64,000 nt of DNA from Gordionus sp. m RMFG-2023 (GCF_954871325.1 NC_088775.1:9649561-9713560); one strand, 5' to 3'; shown: positions 48,449 through 61,500, numbered from the stretch's first letter. Notes: a model not told the origin generated them from the sequence alone. Made by a program: numbers and translations.

Positions 48449-50820
48449 ATCATGATTTATTTTTGTCCATATCAATAATAAAATTGTAAAAATAAAATAA
48501 TTAATTGTTCTACTTTAATAATGAAATTATATAACCTATCTCCAAAAAATTTCTTATATTGAATGCAATAATATCAATGCACTTTTCTATGTATCTAAAA
48601 TTACCATGGCTGGGAAAAAGTATATAAGTTAGATAAAACCTGTATCACAGTTTTAATTATTTTAAGAGGTCTATTCACTATATTAAATATTTAAGAAATC
48701 TCTCCCATTTTTTGTGATTATTAAATAAGAATTCCTTTTCTTATCATCTCATGGGCCCATAATTGGAATGGGGACTTTTTAAAAATAATGAATTTGCACC
48801 CAATTTTGAACTACAAAGATCTAAAATATTATATCAATCTCAATTTTTATTAATAAGTTTTCCCCATTTCCAGAGCCTTTTGGAAAAAGGTTTTATATAC
48901 TCATTATTAATTTACTTACAACTATTCTATCATTAATGCCAAAAGATTAATAAATATTTTATAAATATCAGGTGTTTTTTAAACTACTTAAAATTGTATT
49001 ATAAATAATAATGCTATGAATAAAATAATAAATTTACCGATATTTTTAAATAATTGATTTCTTCATTATTTGAAATTATTGTCAAATAAATTCCAACATT
49101 TTAATTCATTTTAGGTTATATCATTTTTTAAACCAAATCCTTATTTTTAAACATATTCAAGCTATATTTGATGACTTTAGAATATGACAATTTTTACTTA
49201 TTAATTCTTTATTAGAGTCTTTAATCATTTATAAAATTTGTTTATTCAATTTTCATCATTGAAATAAGCACAACTATATTTCATTTAAAACCCATGCTTT
49301 TTAAGTTTTTGAACCAATCGAGAAGGAAAACAATATCGCCAATAATTCATAGATTTATTTTTCAAATATTAATAAAATATAGCAAAATTTTTTGAAAAAG
49401 CTCTTATTAAGTGGCAGGACAATAATTTATTCAACAAATAAAGATATGATATTTACATATTCTTATAAAAACAGAAAGAGGGAATTTTGAATTTCTTTTT
49501 TGGCCATGCATGGTATTTTTATATTTTAGAATGTGAGATTTTTATATATATTTTGGAAAATTTTATAAATTTGGGCAACCATCACGAATCGAATAAGTTT
49601 TTTAAAGTAGATATATGCAGTAAGTGATGTAGAGGTCAGCAAAGCCTGGCCTGCTTAGACGTGTTTCAGACCAATTTGTCTGCCTAAACCCATTAATTTT
49701 TTTGCCAAGCAACACATAATTTTATTAAAAAATTTAGGCTATTTATACTATCTAATATTATATTTTATAAACAATATAAGTCAGTACTCAATATTACTTA
49801 TTTCTTCAGTTAAAGATAATTTAGCTCCTTAGTTCAAGTATGAAACATTTTTTTACACATATAAAAAAAATTGAAGTTAAGTTAGGAAAAGATTTTGACA
49901 AATACAAACAAATCAAACCGATAAAAAATATTCGATGAAGACCTTGAAGATTCTTCTGATAATTTTTCAATAAGGTTTTTTGAACATTCTTATATTTTTA
50001 AATATTACATTTAGCTATGAGTGACGAGCAACGCGATACTTTTATTATAAAATGAGGAATACATTCTTTTTCAAATTCAATAATTATCGTTCATATATTT
50101 AACTCTGTAATCGATGGCCCTCTTTTAAGTATATATTTTAATTGTGACACTGTGACCGTGACACGTTTAAATTCTACCGAATAACATAATTTGTTAAGAT
50201 ATATATTTAAATTCATATGAGTGTGATCAAAAATAATATATTTATTTGTGATATTTATATAATGCAATGTTGATGAGAGTCCTACTTCTCTTAAGTCAAT
50301 TATTCCAGTAAATTTTAATTTCTCCACTCCCCCTCACACCCTCTCAATTAAATTGCACCAAATATTTTAACAAAAATATAAAATAAACAAAAAATGAATT
50401 AGAAATATCTTTAACGAATGATTATAACTTTTCATAAAGTCCCAAGCAACAAAACTATATTTCAACATTTTATATAAAAGTTGGATAGGATCTCAAAATT
50501 AATTAACATCTTTGAATGTAGAGTTAACTTTTTATAATTTTAGAATTCGACTGCTTTAATTATGTCTTATAATAGACTTCTTACCTGTTCTATATTTCCC
50601 ATATATATTTCCAATATGCAACAGCCACATCTTTAAACTCAAAATCAGTAATCACTTTATTTACTTTCCAGATATGCACCCCAAATTTTCTAGCCATAAA
50701 AACTCATTGAATTTTTTAAAATAACACTTATTATATATAAGTTTATTTTTATAAATTGTTGCATAAAAAAATTCTATTTTCCTCCGTCTATAAATTGAGA
50801 ACATCCATTTACATCCTGAA
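48449..50820. other. interval between RFK and RPL13A
   Basis: AT-rich DNA without a supported gene. An uninterrupted 78-codon minus-strand frame at 50091-50327 is less AT-biased than its surroundings and has a faint leucine-rich-repeat look (IIDLREVGLSSTLHYIN), but I see no splice context or motif that would make it a gene. A G/C-richer patch at 49630-49700 may be a worn MITE. Confidence 0.45.
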
Positions 50821-51758
50821 ATGAGTTTTTATGGACAAGTATTTTAATCATTTTATGATAAATCTAAACATATTTTAGCCCCTAGTTATAGATGGGAAAG
50901 GCCATCTTTTAGGCCGATTATCAACTATTGTAGCTAAACATGCGCTTCAAGGTTACTATATATAATTCATTATTCTTAAAATTAATTTAGGGCAAAAGGT
51001 AGTTGTCGTTAGATGTGAAAAGATTAATATATCTGGGAAATTTATTAGAAATAAATGTAAACTTTATATTAGGGTTTATTTAATTTTTTTTTAGTAAAAT
51101 ATCTTGCATTTTTGCGTAAAAGATGTAATGTTAATCCTGCCAGGGGCCCTTTTCATCTTAGAGCACCTAGCAAAATTCTTCTAAGAACCATTAGAGGTAG
51201 ATAATTTTTATATTACATTAGTATTACTTTTTTTGTCTTAGGTATGCTACCCCATAAAACCCATCGTGGTAGTGATGCTTTAAAAAGAATAAAAGCTTTT
51301 GAAGGAATTCCCCCACTCTATAATAAATGTAAAAGAAGAGTAATTCCCTCAGCATTGAGAGTTATCAAATTAATTCCTGGAAGAAGGGTAATATAATACT
51401 TTTAAAAGTGATGAAAAAATTTCCTTACCTACATTATATGAAAATCATGATTTTTGTTGTATCTGACACATTTATATATTACATAAATATATAATCATCT
51501 TTATGTTTAGTTTTGTGAATTAAGCAGATTATCTCATGAGGTAGGTTGGAAGTATCAAAAAGTTATTGAAACATTAGAAACTAAACGTATATCTCAAGGA
51601 AAAAGATATTATGAAAAAAAGAAAAAAGAGAGAGTAAATTCATTTGTACAATGTAATTTTATTAAAATTTTTAGCAAATATTGGTCAAAGCTAAAAAAAA
51701 TGTTGCAGAAAAAATAAAACCATATCAAGATATTATTGAATCTTATGGTGGTCATTAA
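50821..51758 (+). CDS. RPL13A: 60S ribosomal protein L13A (uL13)
   Basis: Seven exons: 50821-50838, 50879-50951, 50991-51056, 51095-51196, 51242-51387, 51511-51633 and 51675-51758. They give exactly 203 residues, the same as human RPL13A. uL13 is a core protein of the large ribosomal subunit. Conserved blocks in order: [98 protein letters not shown] and a lysine-rich C-terminus. The first exon (MSFYGQ) is the shortest, and its junction keeps phase and the usual N-terminal length. Most introns are 38-45 nt. The fifth (51388-51510) is 123 nt and contains C/D-box-like signals. Confidence 0.98.
51401..51475 (+). ncRNA. candidate intronic C/D-box snoRNA in RPL13A
   Basis: In the one long RPL13A intron a perfect C box GTGATGA (51408-51414) is followed 48 bases later by a D box CTGA (51463-51466), and a C'-like TCATGAT lies between. 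Vertebrate RPL13A introns are known to carry box C/D snoRNAs of the SNORD32-35 group. The terminal stem is weak here and I could not match the guide to rRNA, so the call is tentative. Confidence 0.35.
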
Positions 51759-52819
51759 CTTGATATATTATATATATTTAAATTATTATTTATAGATAAT
51801 AAATAATTTTATTTGTAAAATTTATCCTGTTATATATCTAGTTTTTAAATTAACTCTACTTGATATCAGGAACATTTATAAAACTCTAAATATTTTCATG
51901 GTTTATTTCATAAAATTAGTGAAATAAGATTACCCTACATCTTTACTTTTCATATGTTAAATCTTCAATTTTATAATTGCATTAGTATTATAATTAGCAA
52001 CATAATTTATGATTGAAATTTTAATCTTTTATTACGTAGTATAAAAATATCTTGAAAGTGTATTATTTGAAAAGTTACATTTTTAAAAAGTTAGATTAAA
52101 TTTTATACCTGCAATTATTTTATTAAATAATTTTCTTAAAAAACAAACCTCGAAGTTAAGTTTATCAAACATCATATGTAAACTTAAGTATTAATAAAAC
52201 TAATATAAAATTAAGTTATCAAATGTTATTTTTTTTATTACTTATATAATGTACCCCTTGGAAAATTTAATAACTAAGAATTATAATCTTACAATAATTA
52301 AAATACTAATATTTATAGAATTAAAATCATATCTCTGGTCTACAGCAAAATGTTTTTATGTTATATCATCAATGAAAAGGGAAACTTATCTTGATATATT
52401 ACATTCTAATAAACATACAATTTTATTTATTAACAATATCTGGTTAATATCTAAATATTTTATTGACTAATCTCTTGTTAATAATTGGTGTATTTATATT
52501 GGTAATAGGAGAAAATACCCCATGGAAAAAAAAATTTAAAAAAAAGGAAAATCGTTATTTATAAAAAAAAAATTTTTGTCAATTTTTCTTAAATTTTTTT
52601 CTCAATTTATTATTTTCTTCCCATTTTTGCTTTAAGTCATTGTTAATCTTTATTTTTCTGACCTTTTCTCAATTTTCTTCTTCTCAATTTTCACTTAATT
52701 TTTTTAGTATAACCTAGCAATAATTAATATTGATAAATAATTTTATAAGTGAATGCCACAATCATTAACAGCTAGTAGACTCCAAAAATAAACACAAAAT
52801 ATTTACGAAAAAATATTCA

Positions 52820-53510
52820 AAGTAATGCCTAAATGTCAAGAACAGGATTTATTTCCTGATCCATTATATATATATACATGGATTTCGAAAAGTGCTATGA
52901 GTGCGGTTAAAACTGTCATTGGTATGATTATTAATATGTTAAATTATTTATATTTATTTTTTCAATTAGGGAATCACATCATAATCAGAGGATGCTTTTA
53001 CCATTTGTGTCAAAGTACCCATAGAAAAATTAAAAAGCTATGTCTGGAAAGCCAATACAGAACTGATGAAGCCCTAAGCTTCTTTTGTGGCATGTTGGAT
53101 GGCTTAGCATTTGTTCCTTTATGTGATATGGGCAATGCAATGGCATTCCTTAGATCTGTTACTCTGAGCAATGGTAAGGATATTCTTGAATATTTCAATA
53201 AAGTCAATTGAGTTTCAAGGGAGATCACAAGAAGCAATTCTCAATCCCAGATAGGTCGAATTGGGCCTAGATTTCCTCCACAAACTTGAATCAGAGCACT
53301 ATTCAATGAACTCATAAATTATATAATGCGAAGATTCAAATCATCCATTTTCTAATCTTGTTGTGAATAAACTCCCATCAATCAGGGTATTGATTAAAAA
53401 AATGAAATGCTAGGTGGCTGCCGATGAAACCAAACTTGAACAATGGCGTGTAGGTAGTTTGACATCGAAAACAAAATCGCAGTGCTTAAACAAGAAAAAA
53501 TGCTGATGTT
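52820..53510 (+). pseudogene. MULE transposase fossil (second family)
   Basis: Words of the MULE core survive: MDFEKC (second catalytic region), GNHIIIRGCFYHLCQSTHRK, then KLCLESQYRTDEA, LDGLAFVPLCDMGNAM and, much later, HPSIRVLI. A 48-nt GT-AG-like interval (52921-52968) interrupts the coding between VKTVI and GNHIIIRG as a spliced intron would. Downstream the frame changes several times. It differs in sequence from the MULE in UPF3. It is a dead copy; the N-terminus and ends were not found. Confidence 0.7.
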
Positions 53511-53514
53511 CAAA

Positions 53515-56500
53515 TTGGTACTGGAGAAAAAAAATAACCCATGTATTACTTATTTTTGTAAAAAATTTTGCTATAGTAATAAATACAATATCCTTAATTA
53601 CTATATTAAGTAGACTAAATTTGCAATAAGATCTGTTTATTTTATTGATAAATTATTATTATGTATATAATTTATTAAATTATACTTTTTTCTAAAATAC
53701 TAATTTGTCTACCTTATTAAATACAAATAAAAATATACCGGTATTATTAGATCTTAAGTAAATTTGAAAAAAATTTTGGGTTTTTTTTTCTGGGATTCAT
53801 TTATATTATATCTCCCAATGTTAGACACCATAGTGAGATAACATAAGGGTCATTTTATGACATCAAACCAGTCACATATCCAGTGTTTTAGTGAATAGGA
53901 GATATCCCTCCACTCACAAACCAAAAAGAATTCAATCTCACTATATGTACATGATTAGAGAAGCCTATTCTAAGTGCTTGTCAAATGGCCTAAAAAATGT
54001 TTCTCATCGAAAGCCATCTTGCAGAAATATATTATAGAACCCAATATTTTTAATATTTGTATCACAAAATATTATACTAGTATTAAATGCAATCTCTCAA
54101 AAAAATTTTCATTCTTTAAGCACCTTTTTGTGATAATTGCTAAAAGTAACAAGAGCTATTTTATCTTCTCATGCTTGGCATATGTAAAATTTTAAGGGGT
54201 CAGATTAATTATTTAACTAATAGAATTTTTATTTTAATATATCCATAGAATTCAGATTTATCCTAAATGAATAAAATTAATATATATCCATAAAGTTTGT
54301 TCTAGGCATAAAACTTATTTAAAGATAATCTTCAAAATAGATATTGATATATATGAAAATCAGATAGGTTATTGTTTTAGAGCTTATGAGAGGTTATTGT
54401 TTTAGAGCTTATGAGATTTCATAACCCTGCTGCTGACCTTTGCTAAAATCTTGTAAGCAGAGTTGTTTCTGTATCTAGATACTCTTATAAAAGTATATTT
54501 AAAAAATATTCAGATTAAATAAAAATAATTTTTTTTTCCCCATTTGTGAAGGATATTTTTATCATTTAAAGGTGAATCTTTGCTTAGTGATGACCCTTAT
54601 TAATTATTAATAACAATACCAATGATACAAAAAATTATATAAACATAAATTTACTTAGAATTTTTAAAATAATTTTATAGATATTCTTTAAATGAATAAA
54701 TTATAAGTTTAATCCTTTAATCTCGTTTTAAATGAAATTTGTTTGGAAGAATAATAAAATTATTTATAATTACTTTTTTTATTATTTATATGGTGATCGA
54801 ATTACAAAATATATCATTGTTTACTTATATTATGCTGTTTCTATTCGAGAACAGTGAACCTTGTATGAGTAGATGAAAATTATATCTATATACGTTTTCA
54901 GGAGATGTATTAATATCCATTTTAAATGTATCTTAACAACTAGAGGTAATATTTTATTGGCTAAATAAAATATAAATTTGTAACTTAAAATAATCTGATC
55001 AGCAATACTAACCTTTAAGTCAAATAAGTTTATTTCATCAGTAACCTAACATTTTATATTTTGATTCCATATCCATAGCACTTGCACAAATGAAAAAACT
55101 TTTTATTTAAAGAATGTAAACTTGATAACAAATAGAAGTTTTGATTTAAAAAATACTTTGATTTTCAATTGTATATAAATTATTTCCGTAAATATCTTAT
55201 GCATTTATATCAGAAACTTGGAGAGGTACCCCCATTCCGTTTTTTTTAAAAAAAAATTTTCGGCCAGGCCTGGTCAAGCTTTTTTTAAAATGTATTTATA
55301 ATTCTAGTTAATAGCGATTATTTTATTTTTTCTAATAGGGCAGCCCATATTAGAAAAAATAAAGTACGGCCCGAGTACCGTGGTCAGGCTGGGCCTGTTT
55401 CTGATTTATATTATTTTTTAAAATATAAACTATTATTCTTGAATGTAAAAATTACTACAAGCTAATAATCGGAGGTGGTATGATTGTGACAAAATATTGT
55501 TAATTTAATGCTAGATAATTTACATGAATTTATACAAATGCTTATTAATAAATTTGTAGATATAATTATAGCTTTGCCTCTAATGACGGTTTACATAAAT
55601 TTTCAAACAATACATTAGATCTAGTGTATGAGCTATCAATATCGCTTTCAATGTCTAAGAAAACAATGACTTTCTTTCATTATAAAAAGTGCCTACCTCC
55701 AGAAGTGGGAAAAAATCCATTAGTAAATAAAATAATGATATCTCAGGTTATTTCATTTCAATAAAAGCTCAAAGATTTTGTTATTAATCGGTAATATAAT
55801 TACGCTTTTTATTTCATAAATTTACTAAGTGTTGGTTTAAGGATAGTATTAGATTAGTATCTAGAAAATGGAAGCCAGGGGGATATATAAAATACAATTG
55901 ATTCTACTATAACTTCAAAAAAGACTCATCTTATCGGAAAATGTCATTACAGGTCGATGTTCTAAATTTTTGGAAAGGAAAGAAACCAATATCCAATTCC
56001 TTCCACACTTCAAAAAAATCTTAACGTTCTAATAACTTGTACACATAGTGATAAAGGTTTCTCTATTGGTAGTTAAATTAAAATTCTTTACTAAAATTAA
56101 ATTTATAATTCGTTTAAATCAAGTATAAAATGTAGTATTACTAGAGCACGTTATATAATTTTTTTATTTAAAATTTTTAGTGTTAATTTAAAAAATTTAA
56201 TTAGCACTTATAAAGTAATAATTTAATAAATATTATTGTGATTCGTGCCACCCTTGATGATGGTGGCGCTTCGCGAGCCACTGTTTAAACACCGGCTGCC
56301 AATTGTTTCATCAGCACAAGCACATAGGCCTAGATATAAATCACTAATATAATTTTAGTAAAACGCTTGAAATATATGCTACACACAAAATAAACAAGTT
56401 AGGTAATATTTTTGACATGTATATCGATGGGATTTGGAATAGTTCAATGAAATATAGCGCGTTTTTAATTCAACCAATTTTTTAGTATGAAAACAATACA

Positions 56501-56637
56501 AGCTTTATTTAATATAAAATGCAATCAAATCACAAAAATAAGTTTTTTTTAGAATCCAATTAATGTTACAAACTATAAAAATTAATTTTTTTTATAATCT
56601 GTGTTCAATATTTAATAAATGAGATACGTTTTCTATT
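53515..56637. other. interval between MULE fossil and METAP1
   Basis: No gene is supported. It holds a small direct duplication (AGGTTATTGTTTTAGAGCTT twice at 54366-54413), the hAT-type MITE at 55211-55403, and a G/C-richer patch at 56245-56340 with the short palindrome GCCACC...GGTGGC. Confidence 0.5.
55211..55403. mobile_element. short hAT-type MITE
   Basis: It starts CAGAAACTTGG and ends CCTGTTTCTG. The 8-bp duplication ATTTATAT is exact (55203-55210 and 55404-55411). The 193-bp interior has GGCC-rich ends and no coding frame. Confidence 0.75.
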
Positions 56638-59600
56638 TCATAAATTATCCATAAAATGTGGTTGAGATTTAAAAACAGGGTCATTACGAATGGTTAAAAT
56701 TTCACAACCCGTTTCAGTTACTAATAACGTATGTTCAAACTGTGCACTCCTTTTACCATCTTGAGTGGCGGCCGTCCATTCATCTGGCCAAATAATGTCC
56801 CTCCAAGTGCCTTTTAATAATAAGATTAAATATGGAAGAATGAGAATAAGAAAGTAAATTTCAATAAATTATGAATTTAACATACCTTGATTAATCATGG
56901 GTTCTATGGTGAAGGAATGGCCAGGTTGCATAACACCCGTCGTTTTATTTTCTAATTAAAAAAAATTAATTTGACATTATAACTAAATAAATCACGTGAC
57001 TATCATAATTAAATTAAATCCTGATGCTGTGTCGAAAAAAATGACGGAAACTGTAGATTAGCCTTAGGAAAATAATAAAAAGAAAGAACCCAACCATTAT
57101 AACAAGTCGTAAAACCCAGTTATAGTTCGACCTTTAAAGCTGATTTAAAATTTTTCGAATATATTTCATTAATTCGTACTAATTAAAAAAAATGAATAGT
57201 ACAAATTTGGTTGTGTTTAATTTACTTAATAATTTTATTATTTATTTCATTGCTTACTTTAATTTTTGTTAAATGTTTTAGGGAGCCAATTTAAAAATAA
57301 ATCCAATTCTTATAAAAACCCCAAAATAAGTTGAATTAATTTTATGTTTTATAATATAATAGAGATATCAACTTTGCTTTCTTTATTTTTATTTTAGGGA
57401 GTCAATTAAATTTTTTTAAAATTCTTATAAAAACCCCAGAACAAATTGAGTAAAAATTGTTTTAATTTTATAGCATTATGGGGGGGGGGGGGAGTCGATT
57501 AAAAAAAATCCAATTCTTATAAAAAAACCGGAGCGAATTGAAAAGAACCGATTGTTTTAAAAAACCAGCATGGAACAAACCAACCTTAAAATTAAAACCT
57601 GAGAACCGGAATGTTAATGGTCCGGTCCTTCCTAAGTAATAAATAATTAAAATAAGAAAGTAAAATCTATTCGTATACTTGCGTAATGAGGCACGTTGGG
57701 TAATGTATGAAAAACTCTATAGTAAATTAAACAATAAACATAAAAAGTAAAATGTCGATTTATATGATATTTCAAGACAGCATAACAAATAGGAGAAAGC
57801 ATTAATTAATTATTTCCTAAATGGGAGTTCAAAATATTAACTTGTGTATTCCATGTCCGCAGAAACTTTTAACGACCGAAACACCATTTTGATTAGCTAT
57901 TTTTTGTATAACGTTCCCAATGTCTCTATATTTAACACCGGGCTTGACTTTATTTTATATATATGATACAATTTTTTGTAAAAAAACAGTGATAGGCCAA
58001 CTGTTGTGTAAGAGCTAGTTAAAATCACATAGAATCGATATAAAATAGGATAATTTTTGTAAGTTATTAAATATTTATATTTAAGGTACCCATCCTTTCA
58101 AATCTTTAATTTTAATTAAAATTTGCCTGTAAAAAGAATTGTATAAATCGAATGCTGTATTAAAATAATTCATATTTTATTGATTTCATTTTTTGAAAAA
58201 TCTTCAATTTTATATGACCAAATAATGAAATTTTTACATAATCTTATTTATGTGATATTTTTATTCATATTAAAGATGAATCCTCCATATCTTTTTTAAT
58301 TAAAATACATTTAAAAAAGTAAAATTTAAACATTTACAAATATAAAGAAAATCAAATATTTTAAAAGATATCTGTTTGTAAAATGTCAAGTAATTATAAT
58401 TATTATGTATAGCTGAAACAAAAATAAAATCGTTTTCATCTCCCACATCTTGATCTAAAAGCATAGGCGTAATAAAATAGTTTAATTTTAAGAAAAATTT
58501 TAAAAAATTTTACCTAGTTCTATAGCTTTGCTCAAACATTCGTACGTAACTTTAACCAGTTTTTTGCTAGCTTCGTCAACATTTCCCACAAAAAATGTCT
58601 CGTTCAAGTCGCCATGAAAACCATCGTGATATACCGTTATGTCAACTTGTTATATATGTATATATATAAAAAAAAATATTAAGAGTTGTTGTATACATTA
58701 GAAATATTTTTTTCTAAAAAAAGGAATTCCAATAGTAACTACTAAGTCTATAATCGAATAATAAATTATCCGTAAGATTCTTTTGAATGAATTGAATAGT
58801 TTACTATTAGTATCCATACGAATAATAAAATATACTATTTAATATTCGTATCCCTGCGAATAATAAAACATACTACAAAAAATAGAATAAAATTGTATCG
58901 ATACAGATACATCTTTAAACCCGAATTTGTATCTAGATAAGTTTTCGGAAGATATATCTGTCATTCACTATTCGACTCGTATTTGAGTAGGCCTAGTAAC
59001 TAGTATTGTAAAATGGCTCGATTTGAGCCAACTTTTTAAAAAATGGCTAACTTATAATATAATATTAAGAAACATATTACATATACCTGGAGATTTTGCT
59101 CATAGATGGCAAAAAGGTTGATACATCTATTAAAGAAATCTCAAGGCATAGGCAATATTTTTCTGGCTTAAAATATTGAGTTAGACATTTAAAAAAATAG
59201 GCTCATAGGTAACAACTATGAAAAATTTTTTTTTTTGATCCGTTCCAAATAAACCATTTATTTAAATAATGTTTTAATAGATTATATGTTGATATTTTTT
59301 TTTAAGTATTACTAACTATTAACTACATAAAAAGAAAAGTTTTAAACGAAAAAATTAGTATTTTCTCTTTGTTTAATTCCATAAATAAAATTCCTAACAA
59401 AAAATAAGAAAAATTCCAATTCGTCTTTTACGAATAATAAAACAAAATGAAAAAAAATCTTGAAGAGAAATTTTTTGATCAAATTTTACCTTAAAAATGC
59501 CAAAATCTTTGATATGTAAATTTTTTTTTATGTACAAAAAAATCTTTAAAGATGAAATCAAAATTTTAATCTTAAAACTCTAAATAAAAACCAAATATTC

Positions 59601-61207
59601 GATTGGCCAAATTTTAAAATTTATATTAATTATTTGATTATTTCAAAAAATAAACGTATACCATTTACTATGTCACCATCTTCTAAAGGTCTTTCATCAG
59701 GTATACCATGGCATATGATTTCATTTACTGATCTAAATTTATAAATATATTCTTTTAAAAATCCCTCTATTTAAAAATAATTAATTTACGTGCAACAAGA
59801 TTTGGGATATTTGTAATAGTTCAAAGGGGAAGGATAACAATCTCTTTCTATACATGCCTTGATAAATATATTTTATATTATATTAAAATTATGTATATTT
59901 TTATCCAAGAAAAAATGACATTTGATTATGCAATAGAGCTCAAAAAGCTGAATTCAGAAAAAAGGAACAAGAATCGAGCTAGAAACTGGTCTCAATCACG
60001 ACTAATTTATGCGTACTTAGTTGGATAATGGCTAAAAAAATAAGCTTTATGCTCTATTTGCAGAGGCGTGTAGATATAAAAATAATTGGTTAGGCATTGA
60101 GACATGAGTGAATTTATTTCCTCGAGGATAAGGTGTAAGTCGTTTCAGGTTAAAAAGTAAGGTTTCGCCATTTTTTTAGCCGGCAAAAACGGATTAAAGG
60201 GGAGTAATTACATGACTAAAATACTTTAAATTAGGGGTGTACCGATACCACTTTTTGGAGGCCGATCCGATCCGATATTCCAGATATTTAATTGATATCG
60301 GCCGATAACCGATCCGATATCATATCTAATTTTGTATTCTGCAAAGATACCGGTTTTAATTTTTAATATTCTTTTTATTAGTAAAACATCTATAATTTTA
60401 CCATACCATAACATATGTCATTTAAATATATTATAATGATCAGTTATAGTTTATATTCAATTCAATTGCAATTATTTATATAATAAGTAATAACATTAAT
60501 CTATTTACATAATTAGTAATAAACAAATATATTGAAATTTGAAATTAATATATAAAATTAATTTATCGACGATTTCTTTTTAGAAATACCAAAATTTCCA
60601 ATTTATCAGAGATCGGTCTGCGGTGATGGGGACTGTTAATATCACTAGTATCACTAAAAACAGATTCTGAAGAGATTAATGAACACTTTTTTAAACAGAA
60701 TGCGAAAAAAAATAACTATATTGCAGAATGTTTATTAACTAATTATTACTATTAATATAATTAAGCATAAAAATATATTCCGATTTTATTTATAAAAATA
60801 AATGGATTTTTAGATATAACTTTTTTTTAATTTTGTTAAAAGCGCCATTTTATATCGGATCGGAAAATTTTATAATATTTGCCAATAACCGATATTTTAA
60901 AATGGGCGAAATATCGGCCCGCTCCGATCCGATATAAAATATCGGTACATCCCTACTTTAAATTGTTCAAAATTTTATGTGATCCTTGTTTTAAATGAGG
61001 GTTTTTTTAAAAAAAGAAGTCTTTATTCTATAAATTGCCTATTACCAGTTTAGAAACAAGAGTTCAAATCAAGAACAAAAAAAATTTAATTTAGACGAAA
61101 AATGTAGGAAAATAATTAATTACCTGGTGTACTAGTCGATCGATTTCGTCAGTAGTGATTCCAACTTTGATGGCTTTGGCTGCCACATCTAAAACCTCCC
61201 TACCTAG
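56638..61207 (-). CDS. METAP1: methionine aminopeptidase 1, catalytic domain (N-terminus not found)
   Basis: Eight exons on the minus strand: 61207-61124, 59857-59790, 59732-59662, 58645-58514, 57947-57842, 57716-57679, 56951-56886 and 56810-56638. They give 245 residues in phase throughout. The enzyme removes initiator methionine from nascent proteins at the ribosome. It starts in [15 protein letters not shown] and contains [28 protein letters not shown] (His), GDIVNVDITVY (Asp), [11 protein letters not shown] (Asp), [12 protein letters not shown] (His), FTIEPM (Glu) and SAQFEHTLL (Glu), so all metal and substrate residues are present. It ends at PHFMDNL. The usual N-terminal MYND-like zinc finger and linker, about 140 residues, should lie at higher coordinates but were not seen up to 64000. 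A hAT-type element sits in the first visible intron. Confidence 0.96.
57275..57600. repeat. three diverged tandem units in a METAP1 intron
   Basis: Units of about 100-115 bp begin TTTTAGGGAG(C/T)CAATT and contain AATTCTTATAAAAACCCC. The third has a long G-run, and the array ends near ACCGGAATGTTAATGG. It is likely derived from an inverted-repeat element. Confidence 0.65.
59001..59219. mobile_element. hairpin MITE copy (family M) in METAP1 intron
   Basis: TAGTATTGTAAAATGGCTCG at the left, ATTGAGTTAGAC and GGCTCATAGGTAACAACTA at the right, with the family's internal words. The target duplication is no longer visible, so it is older than the copy at 45357. Confidence 0.75.
60232..60955 (-). mobile_element. 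element K: deleted hAT element in METAP1 intron
   Basis: The ends TAGGGGTGTACCGATA and, inward from the right, TAGGGATGTACCGATA carry subterminal CGATCCGATAT repeats. The exact 8-bp duplication CTTTAAAT (60224-60231 and 60956-60963) bounds 724 bp. On the minus strand about 60680-60560 keeps a trace of the hATC dimerisation domain (SDTSDINS, then [13 protein letters not shown]), so it derives from an autonomous hAT by internal deletion. Confidence 0.93.
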
Positions 61208-61289
61208 CTAATTATAAATTACATAATGAAAATTGATTATAAATTAAATTGTAAGAAATATTTATTAATAACACTTAAGATATGATGCA

Positions 61290-61500
61290 CTGATGCCAAG
61301 CTAGTGTTATTAGAGGTTAGATTTTTTGAAAAAGACTAACCCAATATTTTAGCCAAAAAATATTACGCGAGCCTGAAAATTTTGCCCATAATGGGCAGAA
61401 AAGTTTGGACATATATTAACGAAATCTCGGGTTGATATTATTATAACAAAAATCTTAAATTTTAAAATAAGGGAAATTGAGCCGTTTTTAGCAACGACCT
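61290..61500. mobile_element. worn hairpin MITE copy (family M)
   Basis: Starts near TAGTGTTATTAGAGG and keeps AATATTTTAGCC, ATATTACGCGAGCCTG, GAAATCTCGGG and GAGCCGTTTTTAGCAACGAC. It lies upstream of the first visible METAP1 exon. Confidence 0.6.

Noticed and set aside
50091-50327. Minus-strand 78-codon frame as a gene
   Set aside because: No recognised domain and no splice or promoter context. It is mentioned only in the interval entry.
52249-52470. Plus-strand 73-codon frame
   Set aside because: Composition equals the surrounding AT-rich DNA, with no motif.
53974-54195. Plus-strand 73-codon frame
   Set aside because: No motif, and Phe/Lys/Ile-rich as expected from random AT-rich DNA.
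59733-59766. Upstream extension of the METAP1 exon at 59662-59732
   Set aside because: An acceptor at 59767 also keeps a frame, but the acceptor at 59733 joins the [17 protein letters not shown] exon to SVNE exactly as in the family.
60226-60414. Minus-strand 62-codon frame
   Set aside because: It falls on the terminal repeat of hAT element K and has no protein signature.
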